Shown here: positions 26,199-35,085 of the stretch, in pieces
Position numbering within the stretch: the stretch's first letter is position 1
Layout of the letters: each line of letters starts with the position of its first letter
NCBI RefSeq assembly: GCF_900114615.1
Contig: NZ_FOTS01000002.1
Location: 62,001 to 126,000, forward strand
From: Pelosinus propionicus DSM 13327
Lineage (GTDB): Bacteria; Bacillota; Negativicutes; DSM-13327
Length of the DNA: 64,000 bases
Direction: 5' to 3'
Position numbers and translations under genes: made by a program
The notes under the pieces: generated by a model
What the model saw: only the letters and a program-made list of their open reading frames with translations
The model's database searches: none
Told to the model about the DNA's origin: nothing

Positions 26199-26272
26199 AA
26201 ATAAATTCCTTTCCTTGTAGAAATGTTTAACAATTGCATTATTCCCATATATAACCAAACAATTAAAATTCT

Positions 26273-26316
26273 TTACTATACGATTCTTATTCTTAAAAAT
26301 AAGAATCGTATAGTAA
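26273..26316. other. Perfect 19-bp inverted repeat between the L,D-transpeptidase genes
   Basis: The arms 26273-26291 and 26298-26316 (TTACTATACGATTCTTATT and its complement) enclose six bases. It probably forms a hairpin that ends transcripts from the upstream transpeptidase gene, although the U-run is poor. The rest of 26061-26387 holds nothing clear. Confidence 0.6.
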
Positions 26317-26387
26317 TAACGACTCTTATTTTCTAACAAGATCATCTGAAATTAGTCATAAGACTTACTTTCTATCATCCTTGCCGC

Positions 26388-26993
26388 TTAAGCAACAATA
26401 ATCACAGTGGTTCCATACTGAACCATTTTATACAGTTCCGTTAAATCATCATCCTGCAAGGCTACGCAACCTTCAGTCCAATTGATCTTCCTTTCTGTTA
26501 AATCATCTCGTCCCCCATGAATTCCAATCCATCCTCCAAGCGCAGTATCTTGAGGTGGCTGTACCTTTTGCTCATTCGCCAAAATAATCTCCTGATACTG
26601 GCTTACGCTAATCAACTTCTGCTCTATTCCTTTTTGAGCATGGACTGGGTCGGGATAGCTTAAACCGATCCATTTACGCCCCAGGTAAGGATCATCATGC
26701 AACAGTTCTTTATCGATAATAAAAAAGATTCCTTCCGGTGTGCGATTATCTCCCTGCCTCTGTTTATCACCTTGCGAATTTACACCAGAAACACATAAAA
26801 ACCTTTTCACAGCCTTTCCTTGATAAAACACGGTCATTGTATTAATAGATTTCTCTACTACTACTACCATATCTTGCTGCTTTACAATTTCTTGCCATTG
26901 TGACATAGGAGCTGCCTCAGCAGCCGAATCCATCAGCAAGAAGCCACCAAATAGTATTATTGCACTAAAGACAAGTAATACTTGTTTATTCAC
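26388..26993 (-). CDS. Exported L,D-transpeptidase-like protein (YkuD family)
   Basis: The 201-residue protein has a signal peptide (LLVFSAIILFGGFLLMDSAAEA) and a YkuD domain with the motif IGIHGGRDDLTERK, then INWTEGCVALQDDD containing the catalytic Cys. It resembles the ErfK/YbiS/YnhG-type enzymes that act on peptidoglycan in the envelope. It lies 23 bases behind comB and in the same direction. It is only distantly similar to the other YkuD protein in this window, so this is not a recent duplication. Confidence 0.9.
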   Translation of the reverse strand: MNKQVLLVFSAIILFGGFLLMDSAAEAAPMSQWQEIVKQQDMVVVVEKSINTMTVFYQGKAVKRFLCVSGVNSQGDKQRQGDNRTPEGIFFIIDKELLHDDPYLGRKWIGLSYPDPVHAQKGIEQKLISVSQYQEIILANEQKVQPPQDTALGGWIGIHGGRDDLTERKINWTEGCVALQDDDLTELYKMVQYGTTVIIVA

Positions 26994-27016
26994 TGTTCAA
27001 TACACCAACTTTGCTA

Positions 27017-27733
27017 TTATCGATTTTCTATTACAATCTTTCCTTCTGTATACTGAGGTACAATAGTAAACAAATCGGCACTAAGGCAATATTCTACATC
27101 ATCCATACGACGCAAGTCGTATAATCGCCTGCCATTTCGACTTTGGACAGCAGTCTCAACTAACATATTCTTGGCTTGAGCATATAACAGAAAGGCTCCA
27201 AGAGCTGAATCAGTCAATGTAACTTCGCAGTCTGTTTTAAGCAATTGAACTAACAATCCTGCACAAAGGGTGTCTTCTAATGAAAAAAGCCCATCTGTTC
27301 CCGCACATACAATTACAAGATCTTTGCCATATTGTTTTGCCTGCATACAAACAGCCTTCGCATTAATAAATGATCCGATGAAAGTGCGATATGCTTTCTC
27401 TGCTGCTTTTATGGCAATCGTACCATTCGTCGTTGTCATGACAATTGCTTTACCTGCTACTTTTTCCTTGCTAAATTCAAAAGGCGAATTACCAAAATCG
27501 TAACCATCAATCTTTATTGATTGCCGCTCACCTGCAAATAATACAGATCCCATCTGACTAGCCAAAGTTTCTGCATCCTCAGTGGATAAGGCTGGAGTAA
27601 TCGTTTTGCATCCATTCGCAAGGGCAGTAACAATAGTACTCGTTGCACGAAATATATCTAAGACGATACAAACGCTATGGGAAAGATCCAGAGCAGCAGT
27701 TTCTTTTGGCAAAAGTATAACGTCAATTTTCAT
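27017..27733 (-). CDS. comB: 2-phosphosulfolactate phosphatase family protein (ComB)
   Basis: The 238-residue protein matches ComB along its length, including VCIVLDIFRATSTIVTAL near the start, LFAGERQSIKIDGYDFGNSP and TTTNGTIAI in the middle, and CAGTDGLFSLEDTLCAG. ComB removes phosphate from 2-phosphosulfolactate in coenzyme M synthesis of methanogens. In spore formers related enzymes make sulfolactate. No ComA, ComC or coenzyme M genes are near, so its natural substrate here is uncertain. The ATG at 27733 is behind a ribosome site (GGAGAGGAACAAATTA). Confidence 0.9.
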   Translation of the reverse strand: MKIDVILLPKETAALDLSHSVCIVLDIFRATSTIVTALANGCKTITPALSTEDAETLASQMGSVLFAGERQSIKIDGYDFGNSPFEFSKEKVAGKAIVMTTTNGTIAIKAAEKAYRTFIGSFINAKAVCMQAKQYGKDLVIVCAGTDGLFSLEDTLCAGLLVQLLKTDCEVTLTDSALGAFLLYAQAKNMLVETAVQSRNGRRLYDLRRMDDVEYCLSADLFTIVPQYTEGKIVIENR

Positions 27734-27921
27734 TAATTTGTTCCTCTCCTTTAGCTAAAATCCTACAGATGCATAGCAAAACATAATATCTGTAAATCCT
27801 ATTTTATCCTTTGTATCGTTATTTATCAACTTAACTTTGTATTCACATTATGTATCCAATGTATTCAGAATTAGAATAAAGGAATTACTGCAAAAATAAA
27901 AAATTCTTGCGAACGTTTTAA

Positions 27922-28809
27922 TTACTTAACCCCATAGTGCTTTTTAGCAAATAGTATAAACTCACGAGCAGCAAAGGATAGATATCTTCCCTTTTTCCAA
28001 ACTAAAGCCAATCGCAGCCACGGTTTAGGATCTAAAAATGGCCGACATGCAACCATTTTAGTATCAAGGCTTCTGCATATTTTACTCGGCAGTAATGCGA
28101 TACCAAGATTGTCCATTACCATTTGTATCATCCACTCACGTTGTGAAGTTTCCAAAATAATCTTAGGCTGAAATCCCGCATGGTTGCATGCATTGATGAT
28201 CATATCATGTAAATGATATTCGTTATTATACAAAATAAAGTGTTCATCAATTAATTTACGATAATCCATGACTTCATATTGGGTAAGCCGATTTGCCGGA
28301 TGCATTACGACTTCAAGAGGATCTTCCTCAAACCAGATCTTTTCATAGATTTTATTATCTTCGGCTGGCGTAAATATACCTATATCTAAAAGGCCGTCCT
28401 GAATCGACGCCTCCACCTTCTTAGGGCCAAACTCGTACAACTGAATATAAATATTAGGATACTCTTTTCTAAAGGAATTGATCATATTCGAAAATGTTGT
28501 TATAGCAGTAATTTGAGGTAATCCAACATAGATTTTCCCTGATTGCATGCTCTTTAATTCTCCGAGCTGAGAAGTGATATTTTGAAAAGAGGATACAATC
28601 TGCTGTGCTTGCTGCAAAATGATTTCTCCTGCATCCGTCAGCTCTACAGACTTGGTATCACGATAGAATAAAGTAACTCCCAACTGGCTTTCCAATTCTT
28701 TTATCGCCCTGCTAATGGATGGCTGAGAAATATACATTATCTCTGCCGCTTTACTAAAACTTTTATGTCGGGCAACTTCCATAAAACATTCTAAAATTTT
28801 TATATCCAA
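27922..28809 (-). CDS. LysR-family regulator
   Basis: The 295-residue protein has a LysR winged helix at residues 1-60 (FSKAAEIMYISQPSISRAIKELE) and a periplasmic-binding-like effector domain. I place the start at the TTG at 28809, because AGGAGG lies 7 bases ahead; the longer frame to 28839 starts before that ribosome site. It points away from the sensor kinase gene that follows and toward comB, 190 bases on, with no sign of a shared operon. Its target and ligand are unknown. Confidence 0.92.
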   Translation of the reverse strand: MDIKILECFMEVARHKSFSKAAEIMYISQPSISRAIKELESQLGVTLFYRDTKSVELTDAGEIILQQAQQIVSSFQNITSQLGELKSMQSGKIYVGLPQITAITTFSNMINSFRKEYPNIYIQLYEFGPKKVEASIQDGLLDIGIFTPAEDNKIYEKIWFEEDPLEVVMHPANRLTQYEVMDYRKLIDEHFILYNNEYHLHDMIINACNHAGFQPKIILETSQREWMIQMVMDNLGIALLPSKICRSLDTKMVACRPFLDPKPWLRLALVWKKGRYLSFAAREFILFAKKHYGVK

Positions 28810-29048
28810 AAGACTTCCTCCTATATACTTTTCAGCCACCTACTAAAAAAACTTTTTGATCAAACTATTTATATTTTTTATGTTTCGTTATCTGTAAAAT
28901 AATACCTTCTATGTAGCATTATATTGCGCCCCAAATATGAAAAAGCTCTAATTATAAAACCTAAAAAATGTCAAGAAAGAAGGAAGTTTTATCTTTTTGT
29001 AGAAGACATCTTGTGTATGTCTTAAATAATATGATCATAGGAGTTATT

Positions 29049-30716
29049 ATGGATTTTGCTCATTTATCGGCAATTGGTTCCTTAATTGGAACAATTTCCA
29101 TTGTTTTTGTATACTTCTACTTATATGCATTGTATCGAGAACGTTATATAGGAGTTTGGGCAACTAGCTGGATTATCCTTCTCTCCCGATATGTATTATT
29201 TGATTCAGGTATACTCTTGTGGAAACAAACGTTCTTTGGTTTACTCATATACCAAATGCTAATTATAATCAGTACATTACTGTATGTTTCAGGCATTTAC
29301 AATTTTATGAACAAGCCTATGAATAAATGGTGGTTATATGGAACTGCAGGCATTTCAATTTTAATTATCTTTTTTAATCTTCTATTTTCTTCCTTAGCTT
29401 ATAAATTGCTCCTTCCTCTTTTTTATGGCAGTTTTACAGGAATTTGGATCGGTGTGATTTTTATACGTTATTTCAAGCATCAGGGCCTTGGTGGATTAAT
29501 TACAGGCTATGCTTTCATATTATGGAGTTTACTTTCTCTAACTATGCCTTTTACTATTACCATTCCTTGGTTCGCTCCTTGGGGTTATGTTTTTGGTGGG
29601 ATTTTGCGTTTAGCCATTGCAATTGGCACCTTAATGGTTTACTTCGTAAAAACCCGAACGGATTTAATCACTAAAGAAACTCAATATCGCTTATTAGCAG
29701 AAAATGCAATTGATATTATTTATTCTTATCAACTCTTTCCCGAAAGAAAAGTCGAATACATAAGTCCTTCTGTTTTAAGAGTCACTGGCTATAGCGCGGA
29801 AGATTATTATGAAAATGATGCATTAATACTAAAGTTGATACACCCTGATGACTTAACTTTACTTACCGATTTTGTCAAGAACCTTCCTTTCTCTATTGAG
29901 GTACCATTGACGTTACGCTTAATTCTAAAGAATAAAACAATTTTATGGGTCGAACAAAAATGTGTTCCTATCTATGAAGAGAATGGACGCCTCACTGCAT
30001 TACAAGGTATTGTTCGAGATATCACTGTACGGAAAAAATTAGAACATATGTCTTCATTATTTGATCGTATGAATCTGGTCGGCAGCATGGCTGCAGCTGT
30101 AGCGCACGAGATTCGAAATCCTATGACTACGGTACGCGGTTATTTACAGGTAATGGCAAGAAAACACGAATATCAAGAAGATAACGATAAATTCAAATTA
30201 ATGATTGAAGAAATTGATAGGGCTAATTCTATTATAAGAGAATATCTTTCTCTATCCCGCGAAAAACTGGTTGTTTTAAAACAATGTTCTTTAAACGGTA
30301 TTATTGAAGCATTATTCCCTTTACTTCAAGCCGATGCTAATTCATCAAAGGTATCCATAAAGCTTAACCTTAATACAATTACAGAGTTGATGCTGGATGA
30401 AAATGAAATTCGTCAACTACTATTAAACCTGGTACGTAATAGCATTGAAGCTATGCCGTTAGGCGGCGCTCTAACAATTTCCACATCCCTAGAAAACAGT
30501 AAAGTTATTTTAGCAATTAGTGATCAGGGAGAAGGTATTCCTTCTCATGTACTCGATAAATTAGGCACTCCTTTTATTACGACGAAAGATACAGGTACAG
30601 GTCTGGGTCTTCCTATTTGTTATCAAATAGCTCATCGCCACAAAGCCACTATCAGAATCAGTACAAGCCAAGAAGGAACTACTTTTTTTATATATTTCAC
30701 TCCTCAAATATCATAA
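29049..30716 (+). CDS. Orphan membrane sensor histidine kinase with PAS domain (sporulation-kinase-like)
   Basis: The 555-residue protein has about seven N-terminal membrane helices (residues 5-195) and a PAS domain (about 212-330, YRLLAENAIDIIYSYQL and HPDDL). The HisKA motif AHEIRNPMTTVRGYLQVM has phospho-accepting His353. The GHKL ATPase domain shows LLLNLVRNSIEAM, DQGEGIP and GTGLGLPI. No response regulator is nearby. The HisKA sequence and the layout resemble the orphan kinases that feed phosphate to Spo0F/Spo0A in spore formers. I choose the ATG at 29049 with AGGAG 5 bases ahead over the ATG at 28968, which lacks a ribosome site. Confidence 0.93.
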   Translation: MDFAHLSAIGSLIGTISIVFVYFYLYALYRERYIGVWATSWIILLSRYVLFDSGILLWKQTFFGLLIYQMLIIISTLLYVSGIYNFMNKPMNKWWLYGTAGISILIIFFNLLFSSLAYKLLLPLFYGSFTGIWIGVIFIRYFKHQGLGGLITGYAFILWSLLSLTMPFTITIPWFAPWGYVFGGILRLAIAIGTLMVYFVKTRTDLITKETQYRLLAENAIDIIYSYQLFPERKVEYISPSVLRVTGYSAEDYYENDALILKLIHPDDLTLLTDFVKNLPFSIEVPLTLRLILKNKTILWVEQKCVPIYEENGRLTALQGIVRDITVRKKLEHMSSLFDRMNLVGSMAAAVAHEIRNPMTTVRGYLQVMARKHEYQEDNDKFKLMIEEIDRANSIIREYLSLSREKLVVLKQCSLNGIIEALFPLLQADANSSKVSIKLNLNTITELMLDENEIRQLLLNLVRNSIEAMPLGGALTISTSLENSKVILAISDQGEGIPSHVLDKLGTPFITTKDTGTGLGLPICYQIAHRHKATIRISTSQEGTTFFIYFTPQIS

Positions 30717-30736
30717 GGCTAAAATTTATTATATAT

Positions 30737-30780
30737 GTCCTTTTTTAGTGAGTAAATTTTACTCCTGAAAAAGGACTTTT
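30737..30780 (+). terminator. Terminator of the sensor kinase gene
   Basis: GTCCTTTTTTAG pairs with CTGAAAAAGGAC, with an inner stem GAGTAAA/TTTACTC, and TTTTTA follows. Confidence 0.85.
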
Positions 30781-30888
30781 TATTTCAAAAAGATATATAA
30801 ATCTTTTTTTTACTTTCTATTTCTACATATATCTACAAGGATTAAAATCATTTCTCTCCGTATCCCCTAGTAAAAGGGGGTGATAGTT

Positions 30889-30900
30889 ATGAGCCTATAA
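30889..30900 (+). other. Possible three-codon mini-ORF in the acyltransferase leader
   Basis: ATG AGC CTA TAA lies behind GGGGGTGATAGTT, a strong ribosome site, 48 bases before the acyltransferase gene. A small stem (CCCCTAGTAAAAGGGG) precedes it. It could act in translational control or be chance. Confidence 0.25.
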
Positions 30901-30947
30901 TTTTTTATAGTCAAAATACTTACTAACTATTATGGAGGAGAGAAAAA

Positions 30948-32096
30948 ATGACAACTACAATTTTAAAATCAATGACAACTACACCTGAAACTTCTGAAAG
31001 CACAATCAAACTTGGTATCGCCGTTACCCCAGAAGAAAAAAGGCAGATCTATCATTTTCGTTACCAAACCTACATAGAGGAAATGTCCAAAAATATAACT
31101 GGAGCCGACCATGTCAATGAACTATTGCATGATGAGCTAGATGAATGGGCCCTTCTATTATATGTAAAAAAAAATGAGGAAGTAATTGCCACGGCACGAG
31201 TTAACATCGGAGCTCTTACAGATTTTCCGGCAAAGCTAGTTGATATTCTATCTCTTAATTTATTTCAAAGATGCTATATTCAAAATGACAATCCTAAATT
31301 CTCTTATTGTGCAAAATTAATGGTCGCTCCCCCTCATAGAAGTTCTCCAGCACTGTATCTACTGATCGCAAAATGTTATGAACTTTCAGTAGATCATCAA
31401 GTTGAATTTGGTTATACTGCATGCAATTTTCATTTGTTGCGCTTATATGAACAAATGGGCTTCCACCGATATAAAGAGAACTTCTATGATTCTGGATATG
31501 GTTTGTTATCTCCAATTGTTTTAGCTGTAAATGACATTCAACATTTACGAACAGTGCATTCTCCACTTTTTCGTGCAGCGCGTAAAAGAAAAGAAGTTAA
31601 TACGCAAGTTGTAGAAGCTTTTCATGAAAAGATTACGAAAGACTCTCCAATTGTAAATAGTCAGATTGTCACTGAAGAGGAACTATGGTTTATTGTCTGC
31701 AACTTTCTGCAGCATCCGCCAACGGAAGTAATTACCATACTTCATGGTTTATCAGAAACAGAAGCAAAAAAATTCATTCATTCATGCGGCAGTATAGTGC
31801 AGTGCAATACAGGGGATATCATCACCAATCAAGGCGAAATTAGCTATTCCTATGATATATTACTGACTGGAAAGTTAAAATCACTTACTTTTCATCACCC
31901 TATTAAAGAATATACTATATCTGGACAACACTTCGGCGCAAACGGTTTAACGGAACATAATAAACATACCGAAGATATTAAGGCAGTTGACGCTGTTGAA
32001 ATATTAGTATTATCAGGTATGGCTTTTCCTCGCTTCTTTCACTCTCACCCTGATATCGCCCATAAAATCGTCCGAACCCTCTCTAACCTACGTTAG
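30948..32096 (+). CDS. N-acyl amino acid synthase-like (FeeM/autoinducer-type GNAT) domain fused to a cyclic-nucleotide-binding-like domain
   Basis: Residues about 20-215 resemble the FeeM-type N-acyltransferase fold related to acyl-homoserine lactone synthases, with the early FRYQTYIEEM motif, an acidic DELDEWALLLYV strand, ATARVN and FSYCAKLMVAPPHRSS before the acyl-donor pocket, and YEQMGFHRY. Residues about 255-382 form a CAP/cNMP-binding-like beta-roll (GSIVQCNTGDIITNQGEISYSYDILLTGKL). Such acyltransferases join a fatty acyl group from ACP to an amino acid or similar amine. The C-terminal domain suggests that activity is gated by a nucleotide or another ligand. It is a single gene with TGGAGGAGAG before its ATG. 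Product and ligand are unknown. Confidence 0.78.
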   Translation: MTTTILKSMTTTPETSESTIKLGIAVTPEEKRQIYHFRYQTYIEEMSKNITGADHVNELLHDELDEWALLLYVKKNEEVIATARVNIGALTDFPAKLVDILSLNLFQRCYIQNDNPKFSYCAKLMVAPPHRSSPALYLLIAKCYELSVDHQVEFGYTACNFHLLRLYEQMGFHRYKENFYDSGYGLLSPIVLAVNDIQHLRTVHSPLFRAARKRKEVNTQVVEAFHEKITKDSPIVNSQIVTEEELWFIVCNFLQHPPTEVITILHGLSETEAKKFIHSCGSIVQCNTGDIITNQGEISYSYDILLTGKLKSLTFHHPIKEYTISGQHFGANGLTEHNKHTEDIKAVDAVEILVLSGMAFPRFFHSHPDIAHKIVRTLSNLR

Positions 32097-32134
32097 ACGG
32101 AAGAGTAAAGCGACCTATATTTAAACATTGAAGA

Positions 32135-32171
32135 CAATGGCTGTTAGTATTTTTCATACTAACAGCCATTG
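32135..32171 (+). terminator. Hairpin after the acyltransferase gene
   Basis: CAATGGCTGTTAGTAT (32135-32150) pairs perfectly with ATACTAACAGCCATTG (32156-32171). The U-run after it is poor. Confidence 0.65.
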
Positions 32172-32281
32172 TTCCGCTAAAACAATATTTATCAAATCGA
32201 AAAATAATATAAAATCTATAGTAAAATCAACATAAATGGTAAAAAGATGCTATTATTGCTAAATTTAGTGAAAAAAAGTAT

Positions 32282-32310
32282 TTGATTTCAAATACCAATC
32301 AAGGTATTAT
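32282..32310 (+). promoter_or_regulatory. Sigma-70 promoter of htpG
   Basis: TTGATT and TATTAT are separated by 17 bases. The CIRCE element begins 12 bases after the -10 box, at the transcription start. Confidence 0.78.
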
Positions 32311-32322
32311 AGAGAAAGAGAG

Positions 32323-32349
32323 TTAGCACTCACTTAAAGAGAGTGCTAA
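32323..32349 (+). promoter_or_regulatory. CIRCE element (HrcA operator) before htpG
   Basis: TTAGCACTC, nine bases, GAGTGCTAA: an exact match to the CIRCE consensus. HrcA bound here represses transcription until heat shock. It lies 45 bases before the htpG start codon. Confidence 0.97.
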
Positions 32350-32394
32350 TAAAAGAAAATGTACATATAATTTTTCTAAAAGGAGACTTTTTAT

Positions 32395-34353
32395 ATGAGC
32401 CAAGAACCAACAAATAAGCAAACCAGGGAATTTCAAGCAGAAACCAAGCAATTATTAGACTTAATGATTCACTCTATTTATACAAATAAAGAAATATTTC
32501 TACGAGAACTGGTCTCTAACGCTTCCGATGCCATTGACAAGGTTCGTTTTGAATCCTTAACCAATCATGATCTATTGGAAGGACAATCCGACTTTGAAAT
32601 TTTCATTGTCCCTGATGAATCAACTCATACCCTGACAATCTCAGATAACGGTATTGGTATGACTTATGACGAAGTAGTCGAAAACATTGGAACCATTGCT
32701 AAATCAGGTACTAAGTCTTTTCTTGAAAAATTAAAAGAAAAGGAAACAGCTACTGATAATGAATTAATTGGTCAGTTCGGTGTTGGCTTTTATTCTGCTT
32801 TCATGGTATCTGATAAAGTTACTCTGATCACACGTGCACCTGGACAAGCTAAAGGTGTTAAATGGCAGTCCAGCGGCGACGGAACCTACACCATTGAAGA
32901 AGTTGAAAAAGAAACACGCGGCACTACTATTATTATTACTCTCAATGATGAATTTACTGCTGCTGACGGCTCCAAAGAAAATTTCTTAGACCGCTACACT
33001 ATTGAAAATCTGATCAAAAAATACTCTGACTATATCCGCTACCCTATTAAAATGAACTTCGTCAAGGAAGAAAAACCCAAAGATGAAGAAGGTAAAGTAA
33101 TTGAAGATGCTCCTGCAACGCAGACCATAGAAGTTCGGACCTTAAACTCTATGACTCCATTATGGACTCGCAATAAAAATGAAATTTCAGAAGAAGAATA
33201 TCATACTTTCTATAAGAACCTTTTCCACGACTGGGAAGATCCTTTAAAATTAATTCATTCTAAGGCAGAAGGTACCGTAGAATACACAAGCCTATTGTTC
33301 ATTCCTTCCCGTGCTCCTTTTGATTTATATACTCAAAAATCTTCCTCTGGAATCCGACTTTACTCAAAACAGATTTTCATTATGGACAACTGCCAAGATC
33401 TTCTTCCTGAATATCTGCGATTTGTAAAGGGCTTAGTGGATTCTCCTGATTTTTCCCTCAATATATCCCGCGAGCTGTTGCAGCATAGCAAGCAATTAAA
33501 GTTGATTGGAAAAAACCTTGAAAAAAGTGTATTGAAAACATTAGAAACACTTCTTACTAATGAGCGATCTACCTATGAAAAATTTTGGAAGGAATTCGGC
33601 AAAGCACTTAAAGTGGGAGCCTACACAGATTTCCAAAGTCGTGATAAGTTAAAAGATTTATTATTGTTCTCTTCCTCCCACTCAACAGAAGAATTGACAA
33701 CCTTGCATGACTACATTGAACGTATGTCAGAAAATCAAAAAGTCATCTATTATGCAACGGGTAAAGATCGTGCTTCCGTAGAGCGGTTACCGCAAATGGA
33801 GCTGCTGAAAGAGAAAGGTATTGAAGTTCTTTATCTGTATGATCAGGTTGATGAGTTTACCATTGATGCATTACAAGAATACAAAGAAAAGAAATTCCAA
33901 TCCATCAGTCGCGGTGAACTCAATTTAGACGATATCGACTCTCCCGAGGCGAAAAAAGACACCGAAGCCATTTTAAAAGAAAATGAGTCCTTAATCAAAG
34001 CAATCAAAGAGCATTTGAAAGGAAAAATAGCTGATGTCAAGATTAGCAATCGTCTAAAATCCAGTGCCGTATGTCTTGTTAGTGATGATAATGGCATCAG
34101 TCTTTCTATGGAGCAGATTTTATCTGAAATGAACAACACCATGTACAAGGCTAGTCGAATTCTAGAATTAAATCCAAATCACGATGTCTTTACTGTTTTG
34201 AAGGATCTGCACGAAACAACGCCTGATTCTGAGGCCTTCAAAGATTATTGTGACTTATTATACGTACAAGCAATGCTTATTGAAGGTCTGCTCCCAGAAG
34301 ATCCAATCAGCTTTGCTAATAAGGTATCCAACTTAATGGCACGTAAGAGCTAA
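32395..34353 (+). CDS. htpG: Hsp90-family chaperone HtpG
   Basis: The 652-residue cytoplasmic chaperone has the N-terminal GHKL ATPase (FLRELVSNASDAIDKVRFESL, DNGIGMT, GQFGVGFYSAFMV), the middle domain with the catalytic Arg loop (SLNISRELLQ) and the C-terminal dimer domain. It lacks the MEEVD tail of eukaryotic Hsp90, as expected in bacteria. A perfect CIRCE element and promoter precede it, so it is part of the HrcA heat-shock regulon. A terminator follows. Confidence 0.98.
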   Translation: MSQEPTNKQTREFQAETKQLLDLMIHSIYTNKEIFLRELVSNASDAIDKVRFESLTNHDLLEGQSDFEIFIVPDESTHTLTISDNGIGMTYDEVVENIGTIAKSGTKSFLEKLKEKETATDNELIGQFGVGFYSAFMVSDKVTLITRAPGQAKGVKWQSSGDGTYTIEEVEKETRGTTIIITLNDEFTAADGSKENFLDRYTIENLIKKYSDYIRYPIKMNFVKEEKPKDEEGKVIEDAPATQTIEVRTLNSMTPLWTRNKNEISEEEYHTFYKNLFHDWEDPLKLIHSKAEGTVEYTSLLFIPSRAPFDLYTQKSSSGIRLYSKQIFIMDNCQDLLPEYLRFVKGLVDSPDFSLNISRELLQHSKQLKLIGKNLEKSVLKTLETLLTNERSTYEKFWKEFGKALKVGAYTDFQSRDKLKDLLLFSSSHSTEELTTLHDYIERMSENQKVIYYATGKDRASVERLPQMELLKEKGIEVLYLYDQVDEFTIDALQEYKEKKFQSISRGELNLDDIDSPEAKKDTEAILKENESLIKAIKEHLKGKIADVKISNRLKSSAVCLVSDDNGISLSMEQILSEMNNTMYKASRILELNPNHDVFTVLKDLHETTPDSEAFKDYCDLLYVQAMLIEGLLPEDPISFANKVSNLMARKS

Positions 34354-34373
34354 GTGCAGCACTGCTGATAAAA

Positions 34374-34414
34374 AAGCTTGAACCACATGTAAAACGGTTC
34401 AAGCTTTTTTTCTT
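34374..34414 (+). terminator. Terminator of htpG
   Basis: AAGCTTGAACC (34374-34384) pairs with GGTTCAAGCTT (34396-34406) and a run of T follows. Confidence 0.92.
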
Positions 34415-34476
34415 TCGTAGAAACGCGAAATATAGCCAGTACAATATCCAAATTCCTCTTTTTACTACCCAAATCT

Positions 34477-35049
34477 TCAAATAAGGGATTGCAATGCTGC
34501 GCTGGAAATAACCGTGCAATATTCCTTATCTAAATTTGCCAATGACATCGCATGTACTTCCTCAGCTGTTCGAACCTGTCCATTATAATCAGGTCTTGCA
34601 AAAGTAAAGGTTGCATCTTCTACTAAAAAAACAGTAAACCCTAGATTCCCTGCCATTCTTACAGTCGCTTCCACTGAGTTATTTGTTATCACACCGAAAA
34701 TGACCAAATACGAAGTATTGGTTTGTCTAAGTATCTTCTCCAAATTGGTGCCAATAAAAGCACTATTTACATGTTTTGTGATGATTAACTCACCTTCGGT
34801 AGGCATAGCACACACTTTGAAATCAAAACCAGGCGCTCCAGAACGATAAGTAGAATTGGCTTCTCTTGACTCATGCCTAACATGGATCACTCTTCGGATT
34901 GACTGCCGCCATGCTGTGAGTAGGACTGACATATTTTCTTCGGCTGCGGCATTATTGCGTCTACCGTATTTGCACCACTGTGGGTCATCAATAGCATTTT
35001 GTACATCAATGATGAGCAGCACTGCTTCTTTAGGCAGTTTTTCATTCAT
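34477..35049 (-). CDS. Isochorismatase-family protein with Ser in place of the catalytic Cys
   Basis: The 190-residue protein has the isochorismatase/cysteine hydrolase fold. Two of the three usual catalytic residues are present: Asp15 in LLIIDVQNAI and Lys92 in TKHVNSAF. The third, normally Cys in a TxxCV motif, is Ser125 (GVITNNSVEAT). The protein may therefore work by another mechanism, as isochorismatases without this Cys do, or be a binding protein. It lies convergent to htpG and 35 bases after the AEC transporter gene in the same direction. The substrate is unknown. Confidence 0.88.
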   Translation of the reverse strand: MNEKLPKEAVLLIIDVQNAIDDPQWCKYGRRNNAAAEENMSVLLTAWRQSIRRVIHVRHESREANSTYRSGAPGFDFKVCAMPTEGELIITKHVNSAFIGTNLEKILRQTNTSYLVIFGVITNNSVEATVRMAGNLGFTVFLVEDATFTFARPDYNGQVRTAEEVHAMSLANLDKEYCTVISSAALQSLI

Positions 35050-35085
35050 AGTATCTATCTCCTTCTAGCTAGAATAGGCATGAGT

